A stretch of 64,000 nucleotides of DNA, from contig OX387187.1 of assembly GCA_947561395.2 (NCBI GenBank), positions 32,779,829 through 32,843,828 of the forward strand. Reading direction: 5' to 3'. The notes under the pieces were generated by a model, which was given only the letters and a program-made list of their open reading frames with translations, was not told the DNA's origin and did no database searches. Each line of letters starts with the position of its first letter. Position 1 is the first letter of the stretch. Of the stretch, positions 1 to 12,315 are shown piece after piece. This DNA is from Buxus sempervirens (lineage: Eukaryota > Streptophyta > Magnoliopsida > Buxales > Buxaceae). Position numbers and translations under genes: made by a program.

Positions 1-1609
1 ACTTTTATCCTTCTATACTTAGTATGATAACAATTCTGTAGATGTAAAATGCTTGCAATTTGTAGAATTATTCTTTGTAGTGGAATTGAATGAGACAGCC
101 AACTGCTTTCGTCATGTAGTTTTTTTTTTTGAATTCAATCTGTGCTGTCCCACTCACGAACACGAAGTATGGAAAATGAACGAACATATTATCTTCCTGC
201 GGATCATTATCCAGTAATTTACTAAGATTTGTAGCTTCCTTTTTTACTTTTTGTTATCTCTGCTCTAAATTACATCTTTGGACTCTGGCTTGGAAGTCAG
301 AATTGGAAACTATTTCTGAAGAATGGGATATTAATGTAAAATTTCAAGCAGGAATTCAATTAGATTGTGGCCCTCATTTGCACTTACAGTTTTTGCTATT
401 TAGTTCATCCTGTAAGCTGGGGAAGGGAACTTGAATTTCTAATACTGAAAATTCCCACCCTTTTCTAAGCTAGGTTCTCATCGCTATCAATTTTTGGATT
501 AAATTACTCTTTCAACTTGATTTTCCCTGTAATATTTTTCTTGATGATATCACTTAAAAACGTTGAAGGCACAATAGTTTGTTTTACTATTGTGATTCAT
601 GATTTATATTTGTCATTGTCATCTCCTTTATAAACTATACATATATACCAAAGTATACTTTATTGATTGAATTTTTTTTTCCTATAGTAATGATACACAC
701 CTCTAGGACATTATGTGTATCAATGGAGAAATTTATTGTTTTCTAATAAAATTGCTCTTTTTATAAAATTGTGTTGTTAATAGAGCAATTTTTGTTTTTT
801 ATTTCTTTTTTTATTTTTAAAGTTTATCTTCTGAATTAGAAAGCCTCTTTACGTTTTAAGTGTTTCTTTATTCTGTCAATAATTAGCCACTTTTCCAAGT
901 AATAATCAATGCTGTTATTGCCTCCAACAATTGGGAAGTTGTGACACAATCCATCTGCAAAGGGGCATTCAAAAATATGGTGTCATGATGTCTCAGTCCT
1001 GGTTATTTCCATGATGGTTCATCCATCCACTATTTGAATAATCATTAAATGACATGGACTCATAATGGTTAGGACTGTTTCTAAAGCTTCAGAAATTTTA
1101 TCGTTTATAAAATGTTAGTCTAAACAAGAGGAAACTCTTAGTGATTTTTGCTGTTTGGATTCTGGTTTAGGATTCATAAATAGGAGTTCTATTGTATGTA
1201 AACCATATTATTTCTGAAAATAGATGCTCAGACAATAAACAAGTGAAGTTTTATATATATTACCCTTTTTTTCAGGTAAAGTAAGGTGGTTATATTACAA
1301 TAATGTAAATGAGAATGGTAGTCCAATGTACACGAAGCACATATAATAGGCCAGAAAAACATGAATATGGTTCTCCCAGCAAGAAAAGTAAATTAGATCC
1401 CCCAACTAATACCTCCATAAAAGCAGAATAAGGAACATCTATGAATTCCAGGAACATGGAGGTCTTTAGTTGTAATCTCCTGCTTAAAACCATAGACTTT
1501 TGTCATAATTTTTTATACTTGGTATTTACACTTCCATAGTACTGATACCTTTGATGCTTATGGTCACTCTTACAGTGAAGTTCTCTTCTCATTTTTGGTT
1601 GGTGGCTAG
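1..1609. other. AT-rich noncoding DNA
   Basis: No open reading frame or splice-flanked block here resembles a known protein. The stretch is rich in T runs, like plant intron or intergenic DNA. It may be the left part of the Helitron-like unit that ends at 6366, but no 5' terminus was recognised. Confidence 0.5.
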
Positions 1610-1678
1610 GAATATGGATTCAAGAAGGAAGATGTGTTCATCAAAAGAATTGTAGCAAAAGCCGAAGGTTTTGTTGAG
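1610..1678 (+). pseudogene. Isolated exon of thylakoidal processing peptidase (signal peptidase I family)
   Basis: A 69-nt block between a 3' splice site (CTAG before 1610) and a 5' splice site (GAG then GTACAA at 1679) reads EYGFKKEDVFIKRIVAKAEG and then FVE. This matches the plant type I signal peptidase exon containing DVFIKRIVAK, whose lysine is the catalytic general base in this serine-lysine family. In chloroplasts the enzyme removes thylakoid-transfer peptides from lumenal proteins. The neighbouring exons (the SMxPT serine box before, the GDNR box after) are not present within several kilobases. I infer a stray or captured exon, not a working gene. Similarity is judged from memory of the family. 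Confidence 0.65.
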
Positions 1679-2429
1679 GTACAACCTGTAAAATATGAGT
1701 TTTTATTGTTTTAAATTATTCTTGAAGAAGTATTTGATACATCCTCAATGTGTATCCGTTTATTTTTTAAATCATTTATTTACGTCTTTATTTTATTTTA
1801 TTTCATATTTTGTTACATCTTCTGCTTCTCACAACTTGATGTATGCTGTTTACCATTTTCTTGAGAGCTTAACCAACTTAAATTTTCAGTTCTAATGTGG
1901 ATGCATTATTTATAACAAACATGATATGCAGCCATCCCATTTTAGAAGAGACACAGGATTAAATAGAATTGACAGTAATAGCTATCGTGAAACTGAAGGG
2001 CTTTTCATACTTTTTTCCATTTTATTTTACTTCGTCAAAATTTTTATAACTAATTTTCGGTTCATGAACCAGTATCCACATGTAAGTGGTATGAAGACTA
2101 GCTCAATTGAACATGGTGGAGCACTGGTTAAACTTTCGAAACTGGTTAAATTGGTTCAAGGTGGGCCAGATTGACTCAATTGTCTCATATTATTATTAAT
2201 TAAAATAATTGATCTATTTACTTATAAAATATATGTATATATATAATTAAATGCTAATAGGTGGATTAAGGTTAGGTTTGGAACAAGTGGGGGCGATAGG
2301 TCGTGTTTCCACAAAGCTTAACACACCCTAGAAGAATCCTATAAGATTCTCAACCAAATTAAACCCATGACTAATTCTATCAGGTTGGCGTGATTTTTAT
2401 TTTTCTCCCCATCTTTCTAATATTGTTAG

Positions 2430-2518
2430 ATCTGATCGTGGTACGGGATTTTTGGTGGTTGTAGAAGACGTCGAACCAGCACTTGCAGTTGTCACCGAAC
2501 TGAACTTCAACATGACTG
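2430..2518 (+). other. Splice-flanked open block, unknown product (possible exon)
   Basis: An 89-nt block lies between a pyrimidine-rich tract with TTAG and a donor GTGAGA. One frame is open and includes VVVEDVEPALAVVTELNFNM. The signals look like a real or former exon in the plus orientation, but I do not recognise the protein. It sits in the same region as the isolated peptidase exon and could be another captured fragment. Confidence 0.3.
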
Positions 2519-3618
2519 GTGAGAGACAGCTCTTCCATTTTATTTATTTCATACAAAAAAAACTATTAGCCTCTGGACTCCCATTTTTCCTTTTTGATGG
2601 TTTTTAATTTGCCATGTTAACATCTTCAAGTCTAAACATCGCCTGCTGTAAGAGATCCTCCGCATGTAAGCGACAACCGGTTTCTCTGTAGCCATCAGAT
2701 TCCAATTCCTGACGGCCGCAGAGGTTCGTCCAAGGTGAGGATTAAACTTTTTCTTACTTTTATAATTTGGGTTTGTTCCACATGAATTACTTTTATTTTG
2801 CTTATTCTTTATTTAAAGCATTTAAATCTTCTATTGCTCTTTATGGAATCCTCTATTTTCATATTTTACTATGATCCATGTTCTGATTCGTTTTATGATG
2901 ATTTCATTGCATCAACAACTAAGAATTTACTAGGAATCTGCTCTTCCATAACACTTAAAAAGAATTTGATATTATCTATTCTAAATCCGAAACATTCAAA
3001 GGAACGTTTTTATCTGCTCCTTATTTTCTCTCTTCTTTTATTATTTTATTTTACGGTTTTCATTTCACTATCAGGACATATTTACTATATTCCTTGAATT
3101 TATTTTCAAAATTTTATTTTAATGGCCAATAGTGCACAACAGATTTAAACCACTTTTCGCTAATTTTTTGTTTATGATGATGATTTGATTAGAATTCCTA
3201 CTTTTTTATCAACAGGATTCCAGAAATTTGCATGTATGAATATATAGTTATTTTGGGCAAATTTTGTGCCAAGTTGTGTTTTTGAACATGTTATGCAGAG
3301 TGAAATGAAGCTAGAGATAGCTACAGTGAGTTCTATAGGAAACCAGAAAATATATTATTTAACCCTTTATTTTCATTATTTTCTTTTTTTGTCTTCTTAT
3401 CATATGTTCTCTGTCTTTCCATTTGAAAATCTTAGCTTGCTCAAGTGCATCTGCTAATAAAAAGTATAATAAATACCTATCCTGCTGTAGAGAATTGGTT
3501 TGTTATAATTATTGCAAAAATGTACTATAAATTAAAGTTTTTGAGATTCACTTCAATCCCTGCACAATTTAAATGTTTCTTTTCCTTCTAACGGAATCAC
3601 TTTTACTAATGCTTTCAG

Positions 3619-3690
3619 CTGCGTGCTCAACCAGGTGAGCCATGTATGGCCTTAACAAATGATAAAGTCATAGAAAGAGTTGCTAAACAG
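3619..3690 (+). other. Splice-flanked open block, unknown product (possible exon)
   Basis: A 72-nt block follows GCTTTCAG and precedes GTCGGT. Read from its first base it gives 24 open codons, including QPGEPCMALTNDKVIERVAK. The length is a multiple of three and both splice signals are good. I do not recognise the family. It shares orientation with the other exon-like blocks nearby, but no shared protein can be shown. Confidence 0.3.
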
Positions 3691-5154
3691 GTCGGTATCT
3701 ACAACTTTCTAGAGTACTGTTCTTCATGTGGATTATTAATTTATTAGACATACAATGCACTTGCCACATGCCATAATTTTCCCTTTTTAGTTGTGACACG
3801 TTATATCTTGGTTTAGATATCTGCATGGATATGAAAATTACTTGCTTTCTTCCACACTTATGGGTTAAACAGAGAACAGATTAATTAAAATTATTTGGTT
3901 GTATTGCAGCGATAAAATTGTTCAAATACTTGATTATTTTTTACTTAGAGAGAGTCACGAAACACAAGATTAATCTTAGAGAGAGAGTCATAACTCTTCC
4001 CACAAAGGGAAGAGTTTCAATCTAATGGGAGATCTTCCCTGGAAGTAAGATAGAAATTCAGCTTCTCTGTATTTTTAATTTTCTTAATGTTTCTGTTTTT
4101 TGGGTTCATCTTATAGATGATGTTTGATTCCTATTGCCTGACATAACTAAAGAAATTTTATTGCAGAAATTTCTACTGCTTCCTGCCTCTGCTGTTACCA
4201 TGTAATATTTTATGGGGTTTGCTACGTGTATGCTTTTGCTTTCAACTATTTGTAAAGATAGTGTTGGGAACCTGAGGTCTTATTATGGTCATTAAAAATA
4301 AATTTCTATTTCAAGTGAATGTTGCCTGTTTTGTTTAGGTTTTTTTTTCTTTCTTTCCTATCACTTGAGCCCTTTTTTATTTTTATTTTTCCTTAATAGT
4401 GGTTAAATGTTATTTTCTCTAGAATATATTTCTCATGCGAATTACTAGAATATTCATATTTACCAATATCCTATTCATGCTATTCAGCTCTTAGTTGTCA
4501 GTTATGATTCCTCATCTACATAAGCTTTTTTTTTTTTAATGAATGGCAACCCCCACGCTTATTGTATCAATGTTGCTTAGCTTGACGTTTGTGTTCTCTT
4601 TGGCGTGTTATTACAGTGCTCCAACTAGGGAAAAAAAAAAGGAGAGGTGGTCCGCGTTTGTGGTGTTTGACCTGAACTTCGTGAGCCAACCATGCCTAGG
4701 ACTGAGGTTATTGTTTGCTGACTAATGTCATCCTTTAAAAGGTTCCTCTATAATGAAATAAATTATATTCTTATGGTACTTCTTCATAATGAAATTACTA
4801 GGTGATCTAAGCTTTGGTTTTCTGACTAATGTCAATACATGCTCTAATAGGAAACAAATGCTTCTTTAAATCTAGATAGAATTAAAGGTTCTATATCTGG
4901 TCATGTTCATAGACATGTTATTTTTTTAGACCAGTATGCCTACCTAAACTGTCTATTCGACACTATTCAAGTATTAAACGTCAATAGTGATGTCTTATTT
5001 TAGTCACAATAGGAATCCTATCCTGTCATTCCAAAAATTCAAAAACTGCATATTTAGCAACCATCTATCAACTTTTTCCTTCAAAAACACCATTATTACT
5101 TCTATTTGTGGGTTTGGTCATTATCTTTTAATGAATTAATTCTTTGTAATTTAG

Positions 5155-5267
5155 TCAATCTCATGAACTTATTCGTTTGACGGCATTAGTATTATTTTCC
5201 TTTGAAATCTTTCGAGCTAATTTGCCTTATGGAAGTGCAATTTATGTTGAAAATTTGCCTTCTACAG
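5155..5267 (+). other. Splice-flanked open block, unknown product (possible exon)
   Basis: A 113-nt block lies between TAATTTAG and a GTTTGT donor and is open in one frame, including SHELIRLTALVLFSFEIFRA. The downstream intron-like DNA begins with a run of A. The protein is not recognised. It may be a further captured exon in the Helitron-like region. Confidence 0.3.
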
Positions 5268-6337
5268 GTTTGTCTATAGCCATATCCTTTTTTAAAAAAA
5301 AAAAAAAAAAAAGCTAATGGGTTCAAATAACAGTCCATTTGTACATATGAGACTGCTCTTGAGGCTGGAATCAATAGTGAATTGTCTGTTTGACTATTTA
5401 TTGCAAATGAAAAATATCAGTTTGTCCCTAGGATTTAAAGTCAGTTATCTCCAATTTGACAATTTGATACAACCAAGTACCATTGCAAGTTATTTATGAT
5501 AAAATGTTATTGGATTATATATAAATTTAGGAAAGATTTTCTGTGTTATCTTTTTTATTTTTTGGACTATATATATAAATTCTATGAATGATTTTTTGTG
5601 TTATTCTTTTTTTTTTCTTTTCCATTTGCAAAAGCAATGTTATGAATCCACTTTGTTCCGTGTTTTGGTTGGGGCTAACTAGGATAGAATTTATTACATC
5701 TTACTTATGTTTCAAACCTGTGTTATAATGTTTGATTCTGTTAATTTGCCACAGAAGGAGTTAAATTAGGGATCATAATTCCTCCAGTAATTATCAGTTT
5801 GAGATTTTTGTACTGCAAAGCAAGCTACAGACCCTCATTTCATCTTGGTAGGTCACTACTACAGCTAATATGTTGTTCAACATAACTTTGTGATGTAACT
5901 ATTATGCATACGAGGAGCTACTCTTCAATATTACTCCTCTGTGGCACATTATGCCTACTTCATCTTTTTCACTACACATTGTTCAAAAATATATGGACAA
6001 AATCGTCTTTAATCACACTGTTTGTGCAATTATTTGATTTTCTTTTTCCCTTTAAAATTTATTAGTTGTAATTTATTTCCGCCTTTCTTTTTCTTTATTT
6101 TGGCTTTGATAGCCAAGAGAATGTTATAAGGTCTGTTCCGTCATAGTTAATCATTTTTTTGTTGTTGTTGATGGAACGTCATATTAATCCGAATTAAGTT
6201 TGAGATGAAATATATATATGAGGGAGGATATTTATGGAAAATAAAAGTAGACAAACAATAAGGGTTTTTGTCCCTTTTATAGTAATATAGATTTATAAAT
6301 TTTTTTTTTCAAAATATCATATATATTAAATATATTT

Positions 6338-6366
6338 CCCGTGCGTAGCACGGGTTCCAATGCTAG
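6338..6366 (+). mobile_element. Helitron-type 3' terminus (hairpin plus CTAG)
   Basis: A perfect 7-bp stem, CCCGTGC and GCACGGG, around a GTA loop (6338-6354) is followed after 8 bases by CTAG (6363-6366) and then a T. Plant Helitrons end in a GC-rich hairpin a few bases before CTRR and insert between A and T, so all three expected signs are present. The 5' TC end was not located and may lie outside the window. A Helitron would explain the gene-fragment exons upstream, since these elements often capture exons with introns in one orientation. Confidence 0.6.
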
Positions 6367-6383
6367 TATATATTAATTGATAC

Positions 6384-6520
6384 CAGGGGTGCTAGCCGGC
6401 CGCAGGCTAGGCACGACACGGCCCACCATGGAAATGGGCCATGCCGTGCCTAGCTCATTTATCAAAATGCATGGCACAGTACGGTCCATGACACAGCAAA
6501 GGGTGGGCCGTGGCCCACAG
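6384..6520. repeat. Truncated hAT-like subterminal palindrome
   Basis: The segment starts CAGGGGTGCTAGCCGG and holds a near-perfect inverted repeat: arms 6406-6425 and 6435-6454 match at 18 of 20 positions. A second GC-rich palindrome (GGGTGGGCCGTGGCCCAC) lies near 6504. Start and base composition resemble the ends of the hAT element at 17276-18072. No matching second end or TSD was seen, so this is probably a remnant. It lies between the Helitron end and Copia-1. Confidence 0.45.
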
Positions 6521-6648
6521 GTCCCACGTAAAGTAGAGACCTAGAAGTACATTTGTAAGAAGTTGTGAAAGTACGCATATTAAATGGTTTAAGTGAGGCA
6601 GAGAAACACCTAAAAAGACATGGATGGGGTACCTAAAACAAAACTTAC

Positions 6649-6997
6649 TATTAAGGAAGCATATCCGAATAAGGAAGCATATCAGAATCCTCAAAATCAG
6701 CATCAATTAGCAGAGACGTTGAACATTCTCATATGTGAAGATCTAGATAAATAAGGAACATTCCCATATGTGAAGATCCAGATCCCAAAATTAAGGCATC
6801 ATGGTCTGAATATCCTTCTATACCTTCACCAACCATATTCCCCATTATTCTCTCCATCATTCTCTCTATAAAAATATATTCTTGTCTTTTTTATCTTCTG
6901 CACAGCAAAGCTTAAATATTCAAAGTAATCACTCCTTGTTGTTTACGTTGAAAAGAGTAAAGAAAGGTCAATTCAGTTCTAGTTCAAAATTTCTTCT
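6649..6997 (+). repeat. Copia-1 5' LTR
   Basis: This is 349 bp and matches 15996-16344 nearly base for base. It follows the TSD CTTAC (6644-6648). A TATAAAAATA box at 6867-6876 fits the LTR promoter, leaving about 100 bp of transcribed R and U5. The duplicated AAGGAAGCATATC near its start is a short internal repeat. Confidence 0.95.
6867..6876 (+). promoter_or_regulatory. TATA box of Copia-1 5' LTR
   Basis: TATAAAAATA lies 120 bp before the LTR end. The 3' LTR has GTAAAAAT at the matching place, so only the 5' copy keeps the first TA. Confidence 0.55.
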
Positions 6998-7010
6998 TGA
7001 TATCAGAGCC
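6998..7010 (+). other. Copia-1 primer-binding site
   Basis: TGATATCAGAGCC directly follows the LTR and has one mismatch to the usual plant Copia initiator-Met tRNA site TGGTATCAGAGCC. Confidence 0.8.
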
Positions 7011-7039
7011 TTGTGTGAGAAACAAGGATTTCTCTTTCA

Positions 7040-7795
7040 ATGGCCTTACTTTCTCACAATGTCAGCAATTTTATTACTCTGAAACTAAAACAGGACAATT
7101 ACCCGTTATGGCGTGAGCAAGCTCTAGCTCTTACTGAAAGTCAAGACATGGTTGGTCATCTCACTGGAGAAACAACCATTCCAGCTATGCCCTCTGAATC
7201 AACCACAAAAAAACCCATAGACGAGATCATCACATGGCGCAAATCAGATCGTCTTCTTCCCGGCTGGCTGATTGGCACACTTGCTGAAGAAGCTCTTGGT
7301 CTTGTTATTGGCCTAGACACAGCCAAATCTGTGTGGGATGCACTCAAGGAAGCATATGCTCAAGATTCTCAGGAACGAGAGTTTACTCTTCGTCAGCAAA
7401 TGACAATCCTATCCAAAGATGACAACACCGCCATTGGGGAACATATTCGCAAGTTTAAAAGCATCTACGACAACCTTGCAGCCATAGGAAGTCCTGTACC
7501 TGAAAAGGTAAAGGTTTTTTCACTTCTCACCACGCCTGAGCGCGCTACACCGAATTGGTGTCTCTACTGCAAGGATATAAGCAACGTCAAAATTGGTTCA
7601 CAACCAATACAACAACTCATCAATTGGCCTTTTATGGTCACAAATAGCGTAGTTCTCAATATAACTCCTCCAATCAAGGATCACAAAACCAGTTCAACTC
7701 CAATGGACGTGGATTCCAAGCTCACAATCAGAATTCCAACAACACAAGTCGCACCAATTTCAGTCACCAACCCAACAACAAACAAGAGTCCATGA
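7040..7795 (+). pseudogene. Copia-1 gag, N-terminal part
   Basis: The 251-codon frame starts MALLSHNVSNFITLKL and carries the plant Copia gag (UBN2) pattern: NYPLWREQALAL near residue 20, SVWDALKEAYA near 95, and the helix with IRKFKSIYDNLAAIG near 135. Gag packages element RNA in virus-like particles in the cytoplasm. The start is the first ATG after the primer-binding site. After about residue 165 the match fades, and at 7792-7795 the frame shifts into the zinc-knuckle frame, so no complete gag-pol can be made. Confidence 0.85.
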
Positions 7796-8400
7796 CTCGA
7801 AGACAACCTCCTCCAGGCCAACGGAAAATGACACCAGCAGAACGAGAAATGTATCGCAATGATCGCTGTCAATACTGCAGTGTCATGGGCCATATTGCAA
7901 AGATTTGTTGGCATCTACCAAAGCAATCCCCCAAACAGGATGAAATCCCACAGGCATTAGCTGCTCTCACTCTTGACAACTCAGTTTTTGATATAGAATG
8001 GACATCAGACACAGGAGCCTCAAACCACATGACAGGTAATGTAGGTATGTTGAGAAACTTACACCCATACTTAGGCACAGATTCTGTTTTAATTGGAGAT
8101 GGTACTTCTCTCTCTATTAAATCCGTTGATGATGCTTGTGTTAAAAATGGCACTCAAGTTTTACATCTCAATGATGTTCTACATGTTCCTCACTTGAAGA
8201 GAAACTTACTATCTGTAAGCCAACTCACTGACCACTATCCCTTGAATTGTGAATTTTCTAATGTGAATTTCTGTATTAAGGAACAGGCGACAGGTCACAA
8301 GGTGATGACAGGACAGCGCAAGGGTGATTTGTATGTTATTTCCAACCCCCATGAATTACACTACTCCAATAGATTTAAATCAAGTTCTGCAGAAGTATGA
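7792..8400 (+). pseudogene. Copia-1 zinc knuckle and protease
   Basis: This frame contains the nucleocapsid zinc knuckle CQYCSVMGHIAKIC (CX2CX4HX4C, residues 26-39) and the aspartic protease motif DTGAS at residues 73-77, both intact. It continues into the LHVPHLKRNLLSVSQL block that precedes the integrase region. It ends in TGA at 8398-8400 where Copia elements normally have Trp just before the HxRLGHP zinc-binding block. This fits a G-to-A change from TGG. It overlaps the upstream gag frame by 4 bases. Confidence 0.85.
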
Positions 8401-9544
8401 CATCAACGGTTAGGACACCCTCAAGCATCCACTCTGAAATTGCTTCAGAACAAAGGATTAATTCAGGTTCAAGGAACCAATAAATTACAATCAATTTGCG
8501 ATAGCTGCCAGTTAGGCAAGCTTAGTAAAATGCCATTTTCTTGTTCTGACAATTCTAGTTCTTCTATTTTCAATAAAATTCATTGTGATTTATGGGGTCC
8601 ATCTCCTGTTTTATCTGTTGGAAAATTTCGCTACTATGCATGTCTCATCGATGATTTCTCTCGATATACTTGGATCATACCTCTCAAAACAAAATCAGAT
8701 TTTGTAGATGCTTACTTTGCCTTTGAGCAGTATGTGGGAAGACAATTTGAGAAAAAAAAATTAAGATTTTCCACTCTGATGGCGGTGGGGAATTTATTAA
8801 TTCAAGGCTCAGCTCTCACTTCCAAGCACAGGGCATAATCCACCAAGTCTCTTGCCCTCACACCCCAGAGCAAACAGGTATGGTTGAGCATCGTCATAGA
8901 ATTATTCGTGAGCTAGGTATGGCTATGTTATTTCACTGTGGTGCTCCCTTATACTTATGGGTTGAAGCCTTTACTACTGCGGTGTTTCTTATTAACCGTC
9001 TTCCATCCACTGCTATTAATCTTGATACACCTTATTTCAGGTTGCAGGGAGTGCAACCCAATTACTCCTTACGGGTGTTTGGCTCGAAATGCTTTCCATA
9101 CACTTGGGACACTCGGAAAAATAAATTTGATCCAAAGACAGTCCCATGTGTTTTTATGGGATATAGTGACAGGCACAAAGGTTACAAGTGCTTTCACCCA
9201 TCTACTCAAAAAATGTTCATCTCTCGCCATGTGGTCTTCGACGAGACCAGTTTTCCATTCAAACAACCTTGTGGACGTGATCTTGCAATTCCCTCTGATA
9301 AATGGATAAGTATTTTTGACTCATGGACCATCTTTCCTTTTCCCAAAACTAATTCCTCTATGTTGTCTACAGAGTCTCATGATTCCGCTCCTTCATCACC
9401 TGATTTGCCAACTCCCAGTGCTTTATCTGATGCTACTACTAGACCATCCTTTTCAATGAACAGCACTCCCCCAATGCCAACTTCAGCCCCAATTTCACCT
9501 ACCGCCACAACTGAAAGCATAATGATCAACTCCCCTACAGCCCG
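8401..9544 (+). pseudogene. Copia-1 integrase, broken
   Basis: The HHCC zinc domain (RLGHP, then CDSCQLGK) precedes the core with HCDLWGP and DDFSRYTW. A run of nine A at 8752-8760 marks a frameshift; beyond it the DGGGEF part lies in another frame, and MVEHRHR and a Copia-type tail follow from 8880. Integrase inserts the cDNA copy into the genome. The catalytic Asp residues survive but the frame does not. Coding is then cut at 9544 by the solo LTR. Confidence 0.85.
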
Positions 9545-10183
9545 TGTAACGCCCCAGATCCGGGTTACGTAATGGAACCGTAACTCGTACCCGAGGGTTA
9601 GATAACAAACCGCAGGATCTATATCAGAGTGAAAGAAACATGACATTCAATTATTATTAACAACCACAATATCAGAGTTTGCTAAAAATCCCAATCACCC
9701 AACCTCCATGAATGGAAAGAATTACAATTCAAAAAGTAACTCACTATCTCAAATGGAAATAACAACAAAAGTATCTCCGGATCACTCGACAAAGTAATCC
9801 TCTCCCCTATACTCAGGGTAATCTGCGCCTGGCTCAACCCCACGTATATCGCCCTCACCAGGATCTGAAAACAAAACAAATCAAAAGGAATGAGATACGT
9901 ATATCTCAGCAAGTAGCATATGCATGCCCAAAATATTTATATTAGTTTCTAAAACATGCTTCAGTAAAATCTATGCATCGAAAATGATAGCCAACATTTA
10001 ATAGAAATCTGAAAATTCCAATTTACAACTGATACTAATAAAAGTCATCTCCACAATCAGTACAATAATTGCGAGACAACAGTGAAATCATAAAACAAGT
10101 CCACGGTGGACTCATGAAATAAGATTGCCCTTAACTAGGTAATGCCGAAGTTCACTATGCCACCTCCCGGCTTAGGTGCGAAG

Positions 10184-10585
10184 CCGAGTACACGGTCATC
10201 GTCTTATTGCGGGAGAACCCATCTAGTCCAGTGATGAGTTGGCATGTACTAGTCCAGTCACAGTCCGAGTACACGACAAAGTGAGGGATAGCCGCAGCCA
10301 GCCGAGTACACGATCAAGCCTCACCGAGTACACGGTGGAAACGCGTACGTGAACAACTCATTACTACTAGCAAGGAAAACAAACTATTCCATTACCTAGC
10401 TCTTAGATTGACAAATGTGGATCCACACCGAGCTATGCCATCTAGACCCGAGTTAAAGCCAAAAACAGAAATATTACTAATATCAACGTGTTTCAGAACC
10501 CAAACATGCTATCTCGAGCACACAGCCATCTCTGAGTACACAGAGGAACACCATCCCAAGTCCATGGGCATCCCCGAGTACACGG
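10184..10585 (+). repeat. Dispersed CCGAGTACACGG array in solo LTR
   Basis: CCGAGTACACG or close variants occur at about 10184, 10265, 10302, 10324, 10531 and 10574, with a weaker form near 10513. Spacing is irregular (about 20 to 200 bp), so this is not a simple tandem repeat. CTAGTCCAGT also recurs between 10220 and 10262. Confidence 0.75.
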
Positions 10586-12315
10586 AGGTAAGGAAATCAT
10601 CAAGCCATCACAACTCATAAGAACATTCTCTAAGTGTATAAAAATTCCCAAAAATCAGATTTGTCCATAACAAATTAGTTTAGAAAGTCCTTTCCAACAT
10701 AGTGCTTAAAATCCTCTTTTATAGTCAAAATTTGGTAAAAACTGTCAAAACGCGGTTAAACCGGCAAATCTGAATATTAAAACCAAAAATCCAACTATGC
10801 TACTTAAATTTGTCTTATAGAGTTTGCTTACCTCCTAAGTAGTAAGTGACAAGTAGAATTTATACTCATAACCCTCTTATTTGGCCTACATTTTCAATTT
10901 CTTCTTTAACACTTTTGGTTTCTCTAACTTACCACTTCTTAAGAACTCTGTTTCAGCAATTTACTTTTCCATATAGGTTTTCCCTTAAGTAGCTTGAGTT
11001 CACCACACTCCCTCGTCATCATTTCCCCTTTAGTGCTGTAGGTAACTCCCTCTCTTAAGTTTCACAATTAACACATACTAGTGCTGAGAATATTTCAGCA
11101 ATCAATAAAATGATTTATATAGATATACTAAACAGGTACTGTTTTAAAATCTGAATACCAGCATGTACTCCAAGCTCCATAGCCCGAAGAGCCCCCAATT
11201 CCCTCAATAATCCTCCATTTAACCTTTCCCCATAAGTGGTTCTAAATCCAACATATAAAAATGAAAAGTGCTGGACATCCGGCCCTAGGGATTAAACACC
11301 ACTCAGCACTAACTAAAACTGTGTAATAATCTGAACCATCACCCTTCAGCCATGCACTACAATTTCCCTGGTGTAGATTTCTAAATTTATTGCCAACATA
11401 ATTCTCTAGTTAAGAAATTCAGGTGTTCACCTTCTCAATCTTCTACAGCAAACCTGTATAATGATCTAACAGAAAACAGTTTCTACAATGGAATTCACCT
11501 TACTTTAACCACTCATTCAGGTTTAATTTAATCACTAAAATCAGTACCAATTTCTGAAGTTGTTCTTGTGGTTCTTTCTCTCAAATTTCAGCAACCAATG
11601 TAACTACTATAGTAAATTTAGAACTTGTTCAATCCACAATGGCACTCCTCTACAGCAGACCCATACACAAATAAGAAAACATTTATCATGTCAGTGAACA
11701 TAATTATATCATAAGATTTAAGAAATTTCAGTCTAGATAGATAAACAGTCCAGAACAGGGAATTGGATGTAATTCCTACTCATGCCATACCAGATTTTTC
11801 AGTTCAGCTCGTACAACTCAATTCAGAACCTTCTACTTTATATTTGATGTACTTATATTTCATTCGAATGCCCTTTCCATTGATTTCTTCTCCTACACTA
11901 ACATAGTTGCTGTAGCTTCCTCTATAATTTCTCCAAGCATCCCCAAATGAAACCAGAACCTAAAAGACATTCATATAAATTGTACCTTGGAATCCCATAG
12001 TTCTATAAAACATATATCACCTGTAAGGTATACACCTATTTTAATAAAACTAACACCTCATCTACCTACCAATCCAGCAACTATTTTCACTGGATCAACA
12101 TAATTCAATATGATACTAGACGCCCAAAACAGTTCTCAAACAAAGATTAGCATACTCAACTTAATTCACTTTATGTATAGACCTGATCTGATTCTTTTCC
12201 ACATTATATTCATCTTCAGCAAAACAATAACCACCCAACTAAACAGCAACATGATTGTGAATTTAATTGAGCCAATGTTGCTAATGCTCCAGACCTAGGC
12301 GCCAAAATAAGGGAG

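Larger units (their letters stand above)
1679..6337. other. Intron-like AT-rich DNA around the exon-like blocks
   Basis: Apart from the separately listed blocks, this stretch is T-rich and shows no coding similarity. Short open frames here look like chance readings of low-complexity DNA. Near 6255-6300 a segment reading CCCTTTTATAGTAATATAG resembles the AT-rich DNA that often precedes plant Helitron 3' ends. Confidence 0.45.
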
